Assembly: GCA_015056765.1 (NCBI GenBank)
Contig: SVFQ01000002.1
Coordinates: 62,001-126,000 of the forward strand
Length of the DNA: 64,000 bases
Origin: Lachnospiraceae bacterium
GTDB taxonomy: Bacteria > Bacillota > Clostridia > Lachnospirales > Lachnospiraceae
Reading direction: 5' to 3'
Shown: in pieces, positions 1 to 6,594 of the stretch
How the letters are laid out: the number at the start of each line of letters is the position of its first letter
Position numbering within the stretch: position 1 is the first letter of the stretch
Notes under the pieces: model-generated
Told to the model about the DNA's origin: nothing
The model's database searches: none
The model's input: the letters and a program-made list of their open reading frames with translations, nothing else
Program-made: the position numbers and the translations under genes

Positions 1-72
1 AAAAGAGGTTTCAAAAACAATGTCATATGCCTTCTTTTTGTTGTATAGTACTTCAAGTCTATTATTTTCCAT
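1..72 (-). CDS. aroB: Probable 3-dehydroquinate synthase, N-terminal fragment (cut by window edge)
   Basis: Only the first 24 codons are present. An ATG at 72-70 follows an AAGGTGA ribosome site, and the frame stays open to base 1. The peptide begins MENNRLEVLYNKKKAYDIVF, which resembles the start of clostridial AroB proteins (a beta-strand followed by YDIV and a Ser-Phe pair). AroB makes 3-dehydroquinate from DAHP in the shikimate pathway. A terminator separates it from sepF upstream, so it is probably a separate transcription unit. The gene identity rests on very few residues and is tentative; the presence of a coding start is firm. Confidence 0.5.
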   Translation of the reverse strand, partial: MENNRLEVLYNKKKAYDIVFETSF

Positions 73-90
73 ATCGTCACCTTATGTAAT

Positions 91-121
91 AATAAAAATC
101 CTGCCGAATTCCGGCAGGATT
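91..121 (-). terminator. Rho-independent terminator after sepF
   Basis: A 10-bp perfect stem (AATCCTGCCG with CGGCAGGATT, 97-106 and 112-121) has a 5-base loop. On the minus strand it is followed by TTTTTATT. It lies directly after the sepF stop and before the probable aroB, so it ends the HlyD-like/yggS/sepF unit. Confidence 0.9.
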
Positions 122-125
122 CCTT

Positions 126-632
126 TTAGTTATGATTGATTGGTACATCAAAAGATGAACCGTTAAAGATTTCTTGAAAATCTCCTGAAATATCAACGCT
201 GGCCGGGGTCACAATGAAAATCATATGAGAGATTTTCTGTAAATTACCACTGATTGCAAAGCAAGATCCGGATGTGAAATCAATAATTCTCTGTGCCACA
301 TCTACATCTAAACCTTCCAAATTCAGTACAACGGTACGATTGGATAACAGAGTTTCTGTAATCTCTTTTGCATCCTCTACGGATGTAGGTTTAATAACAC
401 AAACTTCGTTGCCATTCATCATACGACCTCTTCCACCCTGTCTATTAGATGTAACCTTAGGAAGGCTACGTTTTGGCTTCTCTTCAGCTCGTTCCGGTTC
501 AATAGTCTTTTCGATAGGGGAATCGCTCTTACGAGGTGCTTCCTCCTCTAATTCCTCATCATCTAAATAAAAGTCTTCATCTTCATCATTTAACTTCATG
601 AACTTTAAAAAGCTCTCCATCGCTGCGCCCAT
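126..632 (-). CDS. sepF: Cell division protein SepF
   Basis: SepF is a membrane-associated FtsZ partner that tethers and bundles FtsZ at the septum. The 168-residue protein has the usual layout: a short amphipathic N-terminus (MGAAMESFLKFMKL), an acidic then basic disordered linker (about 17-70), and a C-terminal SepF/DUF552 domain (about 75-160) with the 'NRTVVLNLEGLDVDVAQRI' strand-helix and a 'DFTSG' segment. The start is supported by AAGGAG five to six bases upstream. It sits 12 bases after yggS, the order seen in many Firmicutes (ylmE-sepF), and is the last gene before a terminator. Confidence 0.95.
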   Translation of the reverse strand: MGAAMESFLKFMKLNDEDEDFYLDDEELEEEAPRKSDSPIEKTIEPERAEEKPKRSLPKVTSNRQGGRGRMMNGNEVCVIKPTSVEDAKEITETLLSNRTVVLNLEGLDVDVAQRIIDFTSGSCFAISGNLQKISHMIFIVTPASVDISGDFQEIFNGSSFDVPINHN

Positions 633-644
633 ATCTTTCTCCTT

Positions 645-1325
645 TTAAACAGCATAAATTCTATTTCCGAATATTGAACTTCCAACTCGAATATAGGTAG
701 CTCCCTCAGATGCTGCCACTAGGTAGTCATTACTCATGCCCATAGAAAGGATACCCATAGATACATTATCAATGTTTTTACTACCTATGTCAACCGCTAA
801 ATCCCGTAATTTGTGGAATACAGGGCGGTTTTCTTCAGAATTCTCTACATATGGTGCCACCGTCATAAGCCCTTGAATATGGACTCTATCGAATTTTGCA
901 ATTTCTCTTGCAATTTCTTCGCAATTATCTGTAAATATGCCGAATTTGCTGTCTTCTTCTGCCACATTAACTTCCAGAAGAATATTTACCTGACAGTTCT
1001 TTTTCTCGGCTTGCTTTTGAATTTCTTTGGCAAGTTCAACTGAATCTACACTATGAATCAGATATACCTGATCTACTATGTATTTCACTTTATTTTTTTG
1101 TAAATGCCCAATCATATGCCAACGGATATCCTTTGGCAAGGCCGGAATTTTTTCCATGAGCTCCTGGACTTTATTCTCTCCAAAGTCTCTGCAGCCTGCA
1201 TCATAGGCTTCTTGAAGCATAGATACCGGTTTGGTCTTACTGACTGCGATAAGGGTAGTCTTCTCTTTATCAATCTCTCCCAGTACCTTTAAATAGTTTT
1301 CTTTAACGTTACAATCCTTACTCAT
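645..1325 (-). CDS. yggS: YggS/PROSC-family pyridoxal-phosphate-binding protein
   Basis: A PLP-binding homeostasis protein with an alanine-racemase-like barrel but no known catalytic activity; the family buffers PLP and affects amino-acid balance. The PLP lysine is in 'LIAVSKTKP' (Lys30), and the family signatures 'FGENKVQE', 'WHMIGHLQKNK', 'MGMSNDY' and 'RVGSSIFG' are present. I chose the ATG at 1325, which overlaps the stop of the upstream HlyD-like gene in ATGAGTAA, suggesting translational coupling; an ATG at 1340 would sit directly on the ribosome site. Length (226 aa) is typical. It precedes sepF as in other Firmicutes. Confidence 0.95.
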   Translation of the reverse strand: MSKDCNVKENYLKVLGEIDKEKTTLIAVSKTKPVSMLQEAYDAGCRDFGENKVQELMEKIPALPKDIRWHMIGHLQKNKVKYIVDQVYLIHSVDSVELAKEIQKQAEKKNCQVNILLEVNVAEEDSKFGIFTDNCEEIAREIAKFDRVHIQGLMTVAPYVENSEENRPVFHKLRDLAVDIGSKNIDNVSMGILSMGMSNDYLVAASEGATYIRVGSSIFGNRIYAV

Positions 1326-2706
1326 AGACAAACTGATCATCCTTTACTGTCGCCGCATCAAGCGCTATATAGTCATAGTTATTAAGTCCGTACATGGTAT
1401 CAGATTTCACAATAGCATAATCATCATTTTGATACAGGATGATGATTTTCCTAAAATCTGCATACCCTTTATTAATGTTAAAAACCCCCACCAAGGAAGC
1501 CTGTTCACTTACGGTGAAAGTTTCTGTTGAATCCGGAAGAAAAATCACATCACCGGCGTTTAATACATCCTGATCCACATAGTATTTATCCTTGTCTTCA
1601 CTATAAATCGTTGTGGTGACAAACTCTGTGGTCTGCTCATTTTTTTCTGTAAAAGTCTGACGCATTACGCCATCTTTTCCGCCTTTTCCCTTAACCATGT
1701 ATTCCTTTGGAATTAAGAAGAAATTCTTTTCTACGATGGATGAGTTAGGGATTTTCAACCCTTCCTTCTCTTCCAGAATCAGTTCTACATCCAAAAAACG
1801 ATCCGAAATGTAATCTACCATAGAATTGCTGAAGGTAAGCTGCACAAAGGAGATATCATTGTCTGCATCAGAGGATAATACTTTCACTTTGCCGTATGTT
1901 TTGAACTGGTCCTTCATAAACTTTACCAGCACATATCCCTCCTCTGATAACTCCTGTGCTTTGGCATTGCTGGTATGGATTACAACACTCCAATCTTCAT
2001 TGGGAATAATCTTATAGACTGCATCCCCATTTCCCACAAGAGAATTCCCGGAATAAGATGTTTCCGCATAAGCCGTCTCATCAAAGTGGTCCATGGTAAT
2101 ATCTTCAGGCTTTAAATCTTCATATCCATCGATATAAAATGCCACATCACCGGATGCCCCTGCTGCATATTTTGTAACACCGGAAGACAAAGAATCCATG
2201 GATTCCAGGGAATTTAATACCTGTTTATTGGAAAGATTCACAATCTCACTATTTAAAACTTTTTTTAAGTCGTAAACCGTTTGAAAATCATGGGGCCCAA
2301 AATAACTTTGATAGGTAGTAAGCTTTCCCTTTAAGTCATTCAAGTCCTGATTGGATAAGGTAGCTGTGGAAGTATTGTATGTGACAGCGTCAGAAAGATT
2401 ACCTGCAGAGTCTAGCGCATATACAACATCTCTTGTACTAACATGGGTTCCTTCCGGAACGAAATAATAAATATACCCTGCTGCAGTGGCATTTACCACA
2501 TGTTCCTCTCTAAGGGCTATCCCGCGATAGATATTGTCTTCCGACAAAGATCCTGTCTTTACCTCATATCCGCGTAGATGTTTGGTATTAAAATACAGGA
2601 TGAGACAAATCACAATATAGACAAATAAAGCACCAAAGATAATCATACCGATATTAATCTGATGGGGCTTTTTGTATTTGGTTATTTTATCTGTTTGTTC
2701 GTTCAT
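1318..2706 (-). CDS. HlyD-like single-pass membrane protein, function unknown
   Basis: A 462-residue protein with a short cytoplasmic N-terminus, one membrane segment (about 18-39, rich in Ile/Leu/Val) and a large outside part. Residues about 60-95 resemble the biotinyl/lipoyl-like hairpin of HlyD-type adaptors ('ALREEHVV', 'AAGYIYYFVPEGTHV'), and the C-terminal part contains beta-rich 'IPNSSIV' and 'VFLPDS' segments as in RND/HlyD adaptor barrels. There is no inner-membrane pump or TolC partner nearby; its neighbours are yggS and sepF, so a role at the envelope or division site is more likely than export. That is inference from context. The start follows a weak AGGA site. Confidence 0.6.
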   Translation of the reverse strand: MNEQTDKITKYKKPHQINIGMIIFGALFVYIVICLILYFNTKHLRGYEVKTGSLSEDNIYRGIALREEHVVNATAAGYIYYFVPEGTHVSTRDVVYALDSAGNLSDAVTYNTSTATLSNQDLNDLKGKLTTYQSYFGPHDFQTVYDLKKVLNSEIVNLSNKQVLNSLESMDSLSSGVTKYAAGASGDVAFYIDGYEDLKPEDITMDHFDETAYAETSYSGNSLVGNGDAVYKIIPNEDWSVVIHTSNAKAQELSEEGYVLVKFMKDQFKTYGKVKVLSSDADNDISFVQLTFSNSMVDYISDRFLDVELILEEKEGLKIPNSSIVEKNFFLIPKEYMVKGKGGKDGVMRQTFTEKNEQTTEFVTTTIYSEDKDKYYVDQDVLNAGDVIFLPDSTETFTVSEQASLVGVFNINKGYADFRKIIILYQNDDYAIVKSDTMYGLNNYDYIALDAATVKDDQFVYE

Positions 2707-2741
2707 ATACTATGGTAAATCCTATTACACAAATATCTCAT

Positions 2742-2770
2742 AAAAAAGCCTCGGCATATACCGAGGCTTT
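2742..2770 (-). terminator. Rho-independent terminator after the mini P-loop gene
   Basis: An 8-bp perfect stem (AGCCTCGG at 2747-2754 with CCGAGGCT at 2761-2768) has a 6-base loop and is followed on the minus strand by TTTTTTA. It isolates the gene at 2802-3221 from the HlyD-like gene. Confidence 0.9.
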
Positions 2771-2801
2771 CAAAGAATTCATAATTAAGAAAGATTCCTC
2801 C

Positions 2802-3221
2802 CTATAAGGATACCACAATCTTGGATTTCAGGGAATCTGGAATTTTACTTTCCGGACAAGAAACGCTAAGGGTAAAATCAACGTTATATTTATTACTGAT
2901 ATCATCCAACTTTTCAATCGCCGGCGTAATATCTTTATCTTCTAAACAGGAAATCTTAAGGAAACTATCTAAATACATTTGTTCTAAATCATGGTCTTGT
3001 GAAATGATACCGGAAATAAAACCTAGAAACTCATCAGATGAGTTAATCAGATACTCAGAAACATCTATTAATCTAACTTTGTTGTTCAGTTCAAACATGT
3101 GCTTTGTGCTTTTATCCAGATAACAAACATTACCGGAAACCTTCTTGATTTCGGAATTTACCCTTCCTAAAAGCTCTTTTGTTTTTCCTTTTCCTTTTTC
3201 ACCTACAATGAATTGAACCAT
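2802..3221 (-). CDS. Small P-loop protein of unknown function
   Basis: A 139-residue protein that begins with a Walker A loop (MVQFIVGEKGKGKTKELL, GxxxxGKT at residues 7-14). A possible Walker B is 'QMYLDSF' near residue 91, and the rest is alpha/beta with no membrane segment. I chose the ATG at 3221, which follows a perfect AGGAGG site; an upstream in-frame start at 3251 has none. It is monocistronic, with its own promoter (3285-3313) and terminator. No established function is known to me. It is about half the size of a typical AAA or RecA core, so it could be a nucleotide sensor rather than a motor. Confidence 0.75.
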   Translation of the reverse strand: MVQFIVGEKGKGKTKELLGRVNSEIKKVSGNVCYLDKSTKHMFELNNKVRLIDVSEYLINSSDEFLGFISGIISQDHDLEQMYLDSFLKISCLEDKDITPAIEKLDDISNKYNVDFTLSVSCPESKIPDSLKSKIVVSL

Positions 3222-3284
3222 GACGTAACCCTCCTGTTTTGTGTTTTTCAATACCCATAAATGAGTGCATTTCTGCTTGATTTC

Positions 3285-3313
3285 ATTATAGAGTATTCAT
3301 AAATAAAACACAA
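3285..3313 (-). promoter_or_regulatory. Predicted promoter of the mini P-loop gene
   Basis: On the minus strand a consensus -10 TATAAT (3290-3285) lies exactly 17 bases after a weak -35 TTGTGT (3313-3308). The gene start is about 65 bases downstream with an AGGAGG site. Confidence 0.6.
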
Positions 3314-3361
3314 TAGAATTGACATAAAATTAACATCAAACATCGTTAATTGAATATCAAT

Positions 3362-4366
3362 TTACTGGATAAGGCCCAACATGTCAGTCATTCCAGACTT
3401 TAGCAAATCTCCTGATTCAGCCTGTAAAATAATGGCTATATATTCTTTTCCTGCGGTATCATTACACAATAAGATAAGGCAATGGCCTGCAGCCGCTGTA
3501 GTTCCTGTTTTTCCGCCCAGTACAGTGACATTGTTGGGTGCTGTAGCATTGCCATTTAAATATGGATTAGTGGTCTGTTTTTCGAAGGAAATCTCTTTTC
3601 CATCCTTATCTTGATATACCGTGGAGTAATTCGGCATAGAAATAATTTCACGGAATAAGTTATATTTGCATGCTTCCTGGAAAATCAAATACAAATCATA
3701 CGTAGAAACAAAGTGTTCTGCATCATTTAAACCATTGGCGTTTACGTAATTACTATCCGTAGCACCTAGTGATTTCGCCTCTTCATTCATAAGCTCAGCA
3801 AAACCTTCCACGGATCCACCATAGTGTTCTGCAATCATAATAGCTACATCATTTGCAGAATACATAAGCAAAATACGAAGGGCCTGGTCCAAAGTCATGG
3901 AATCACCGGGTTTTAGATTAATACGCTGCGCCCCGGATTCAAGCTTTGTAACGTTTTCTGAGGCGGTCAACACATCGTCCTGTTTACCATACTTCAACGC
4001 TACAAGGGCTGTTAATACTTTCGTCAAACTAGCAGGATACATGGACTTATGAACATCTTTTGCATACAAAACAGAATTGTCATTGATACAAATCAGTGCG
4101 CCGGTTGTAATTCCCTCTAAGGGTAATGCTGCAGTGCCCACATTATCATTGACAATACTAAGGTTCTTTGCAAAGCCATCTGCGGTATCCGCCTGGGAAG
4201 CCATGAATGCAGCGTTTGCTTCGTATGGAAGCTGTACGGACTCATTTCCACAACCTGTCAAACAACCTAAAGAAATTGCTAGAAGAATACTAAGTACTCT
4301 TCTAGCAAATCCATGCTTTTGTATTCTTTTGGATGGAATGTTATTTGTACATTTCACGCCACTCAA
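3362..4366 (-). CDS. D-alanyl-D-alanine carboxypeptidase (penicillin-binding protein 5/DacF type), predicted lipoprotein
   Basis: A serine peptidase that trims the terminal D-Ala of peptidoglycan stem peptides. All three penicillin-binding motifs are seen: SLTK (Ser113-Lys116), SAN in 'MYSANDVA' (about residue 170), and KTG in 'GGKTGTTAAAG' (Lys286). The N-terminus has basic residues, a hydrophobic stretch and a lipobox (LTGC, Cys39), so it is probably lipid-anchored outside. It lacks the C-terminal beta domain and amphipathic anchor of classical PBP5, which fits a lipid anchor at the other end. The TTG start at 4366 follows GAGGAG and overlaps mgsA by 26 bases. It ends the mre-rodA array. 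Confidence 0.88.
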   Translation of the reverse strand: MSGVKCTNNIPSKRIQKHGFARRVLSILLAISLGCLTGCGNESVQLPYEANAAFMASQADTADGFAKNLSIVNDNVGTAALPLEGITTGALICINDNSVLYAKDVHKSMYPASLTKVLTALVALKYGKQDDVLTASENVTKLESGAQRINLKPGDSMTLDQALRILLMYSANDVAIMIAEHYGGSVEGFAELMNEEAKSLGATDSNYVNANGLNDAEHFVSTYDLYLIFQEACKYNLFREIISMPNYSTVYQDKDGKEISFEKQTTNPYLNGNATAPNNVTVLGGKTGTTAAAGHCLILLCNDTAGKEYIAIILQAESGDLLKSGMTDMLGLIQ

Positions 4367-4739
4367 GATCTCCTCTATCCAGGGATTTAATCAATAATTC
4401 AGCAGAAGCCAGATTAGTAGCTAATGGGATATTGTGAATATCACATAATGTAAAGATATTTGTGGTATCAATGCTATGAGAACTATTATTATTCATCGGA
4501 TCTCTTAGGAAAATCACAAGATCAATCTGGTTATGCTCAATCTGGGCACCAATTTGTTGTTCACCACCCAAATGTCCCGCAAGGTACTTATGGATGTTTA
4601 AATTGGTCACCTCTTCAATCAGACGACCTGTTGTACCTGTAGCATATAATTCATTTTTACTCAAAATGCCTCTATAAGCGATACAGAAGTTCTGCATAAG
4701 CTTTTTCTTTCCATCATGAGCAATAAGTGCAATATTCAT
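4341..4739 (-). CDS. mgsA: Methylglyoxal synthase
   Basis: Converts dihydroxyacetone phosphate to methylglyoxal and phosphate, a bypass of lower glycolysis. The 132-residue protein matches the family closely: 'IALIAHDGKKK', 'LYATGTTGRLIEEVT', 'GHLGGEQQIGAQI', 'DLVIFLRDPM' and 'IPLATNLASAELLI'. Two differences stand out. The residue aligned with catalytic Asp71 of the E. coli enzyme is Glu (GGEQQ, not GGDQQ), and the loop holding the catalytic His and Asp ('NNNSSHSID') is one residue longer. It lies 12 bases after rodA, its usual place in Lachnospiraceae. Confidence 0.93.
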   Translation of the reverse strand: MNIALIAHDGKKKLMQNFCIAYRGILSKNELYATGTTGRLIEEVTNLNIHKYLAGHLGGEQQIGAQIEHNQIDLVIFLRDPMNNNSSHSIDTTNIFTLCDIHNIPLATNLASAELLIKSLDRGDLEWREMYK

Positions 4740-4751
4740 AGTAAAACTCCC

Positions 4752-5900
4752 TTATTCTATATCAAATCTAAGTTCGCCCGAAGAGCTGGCCCTGCCGGAC
4801 TGTAGGTGTACATTTAAAACAACACCTATAGAAAGCGCCACACTAAACAAACTCGTAAGTCCATAACTGATAAACGGCAGTGGCAAGCCTGTATTGGGTA
4901 ATAACCCTGTTGTAACGCTAATATTTACAAAACTCTGGAAGCAAATCATGCTTCCTACAGCTGCAGCTATAATACGACCGGAAAGGTCTTTGGTCTTTCT
5001 GGCAGTGATATAGCACTGCAGACTTACAATACCAAGTAAAATAATAACCGCACAAGCACCGATAAATCCCCACTGCTCTCCTATTACAGCAAAAATAAAG
5101 TCGGTCTGAGGTTGAGAGATAAAGCTACCATTTTGAATAGACTGAATCTCCGTTCCCGCGATTCCTTTTCCCAACAATTGACCGGACCCTATCGCAATTT
5201 TAGAGTTTATCTGCTGGAACGCTTCCTTATCTGCGTATTCTTCAGGATGTAACCATGCCAAAATACGCATCTGCTGATAGGACTTAATAAGTGTTTGATC
5301 CGGCTGTATCACGATAGAAAATAGAATCACCGCAGTCGGTATAAAAACTGCTAGAAAACCAAGAACGATTTTAATGGATAAACCACCCACAAATAACATG
5401 GTGGCAAATAAAATCGTGATGATAATACTGGTAGAAAGGTCCGGCTGCATTAAGACAAGTAAAAGCGGTCCTCCTATCAGGATGACACTGGCAATGATTA
5501 TCTTAAAAGAATTTAGCCGTTCTCTATTAACCATGATAAACTGTGAAAAGAAGAAAATCAATAAAATTTTCGCCAGTTCAGAGGGCTGAAAACGGATACC
5601 AATATCAAGCCAACGCTGGGCTCCACCTGCATCATCACCAAGTCCGGAAAGCACAAGTGCCAGCAAAATAAAATTCACAATATAGATAATCCAGTAAAAC
5701 TTCGTGAACAAATGATAATCGATAAAACTAACTACAATCATCAAAATCGTTGCACAAACAACGCCAATGATTTGTCTACTTTGTAAGTTCTCCTTTGCGA
5801 TTCCAACCGCAAATATGCCTACAATCATAGTCAGAACTACAAATACAAGCAATGTAAAATTATAGTTTTCCAGAACATATCTGGGAGTTAATTTCTTCAA
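4752..5900 (-). CDS. rodA: Peptidoglycan glycosyltransferase RodA (SEDS family)
   Basis: A polytopic SEDS protein that polymerises lipid II into glycan strands for side-wall growth, working with PBP2. The 382 residues form about ten membrane segments. SEDS motifs are visible: 'GDDAGGAQRWLDIG' with 'RFQPSELAK', 'LLVLMQPDLSTS', 'QTDFIFAVIGEQWGFIG' and 'GLPLPFISYG'. The TTG start is supported by GAGG eight bases upstream. It directly follows minC by 17 bases, with no room for minD or minE. Confidence 0.95.
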   Translation of the reverse strand: MKKLTPRYVLENYNFTLLVFVVLTMIVGIFAVGIAKENLQSRQIIGVVCATILMIVVSFIDYHLFTKFYWIIYIVNFILLALVLSGLGDDAGGAQRWLDIGIRFQPSELAKILLIFFFSQFIMVNRERLNSFKIIIASVILIGGPLLLVLMQPDLSTSIIITILFATMLFVGGLSIKIVLGFLAVFIPTAVILFSIVIQPDQTLIKSYQQMRILAWLHPEEYADKEAFQQINSKIAIGSGQLLGKGIAGTEIQSIQNGSFISQPQTDFIFAVIGEQWGFIGACAVIILLGIVSLQCYITARKTKDLSGRIIAAAVGSMICFQSFVNISVTTGLLPNTGLPLPFISYGLTSLFSVALSIGVVLNVHLQSGRASSSGELRFDIE

Positions 5901-5917
5901 CTGTTTCGCCTCAAATT

Positions 5918-6583
5918 CTAATAAGGTTTAATCTCAATACCATGGTCGGACAGTTTAGCTACCATAGGACCTTTTTTCCCGAACAAACCACTTCCGGATT
6001 TCTGATCATATAAGGTCAAATCCCCGATTTTTATTTTGCTGCAAGCAAACTCTTTCGCATAAATAAAGTGAGGTAAATCATCCAGTCCTGCACAAACATT
6101 GCCACCTGCTTTGCCAAGAATAATGATATCTTTGTCAGAATAAATGCTTGCAGTATGCGGAACATCCCCATATACCACCACAGTTCTGTCAGAATCTATT
6201 TCTTCCATTTCTTTTAGGCTTCTGGCAATCACAAGAGCATCTTCAGAATCCTCTACCAGGGTCAATAAATCCGGTTTTTCTTCCTCTTGTTCCGGCTCAG
6301 AAAGGGCTTTTTCAAAAGCATTTTTAATAGATAGATCTCTTCCAACCGTGCAAACCACCTGCAAATCAGATCTGGTACGAACAATATCTACAATCTGGCC
6401 AACCTCTTCATCTGTAAGATTCTTTCCTTCAAAAGCAAGTGCCACTTTCATCTTTCCAAAAAAGCTTTTGGATTCAAAAAATTTCTCCGTAATTTCCTGA
6501 TAGACATCAAGAATATCTGCATCTTCTTTTATAACTAAGGTAAGTCCCTTAGGATAACTTTTAATTGTAACAAGTTGATCCAT
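5918..6583 (-). CDS. minC: Septum site-determining protein MinC
   Basis: MinC inhibits FtsZ assembly away from midcell. The 221-residue protein has an N-terminal MinC_N domain (about 1-100) and a C-terminal right-handed beta-helix (about 120-215) with typical repeats: 'RTVVVYGDVPHTASIYSDKD', 'IIILGKAGGNVCAGL', and 'FACSKIKIGD'. I chose the ATG at 6583, which follows AAGGATG at good spacing. MinC normally needs MinD for membrane targeting. In related bacteria minD and minE follow here; in this genome rodA comes next, so MinD/MinE must be elsewhere or absent. Confidence 0.93.
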   Translation of the reverse strand: MDQLVTIKSYPKGLTLVIKEDADILDVYQEITEKFFESKSFFGKMKVALAFEGKNLTDEEVGQIVDIVRTRSDLQVVCTVGRDLSIKNAFEKALSEPEQEEEKPDLLTLVEDSEDALVIARSLKEMEEIDSDRTVVVYGDVPHTASIYSDKDIIILGKAGGNVCAGLDDLPHFIYAKEFACSKIKIGDLTLYDQKSGSGLFGKKGPMVAKLSDHGIEIKPY

Positions 6584-6594
6584 ATTTATCATCC

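Noticed and set aside
5901-5917. Possible remnant of minD or minE
   Set aside because: Only 17 bases separate minC and rodA, which hold the rodA ribosome site; no remnant can be there.
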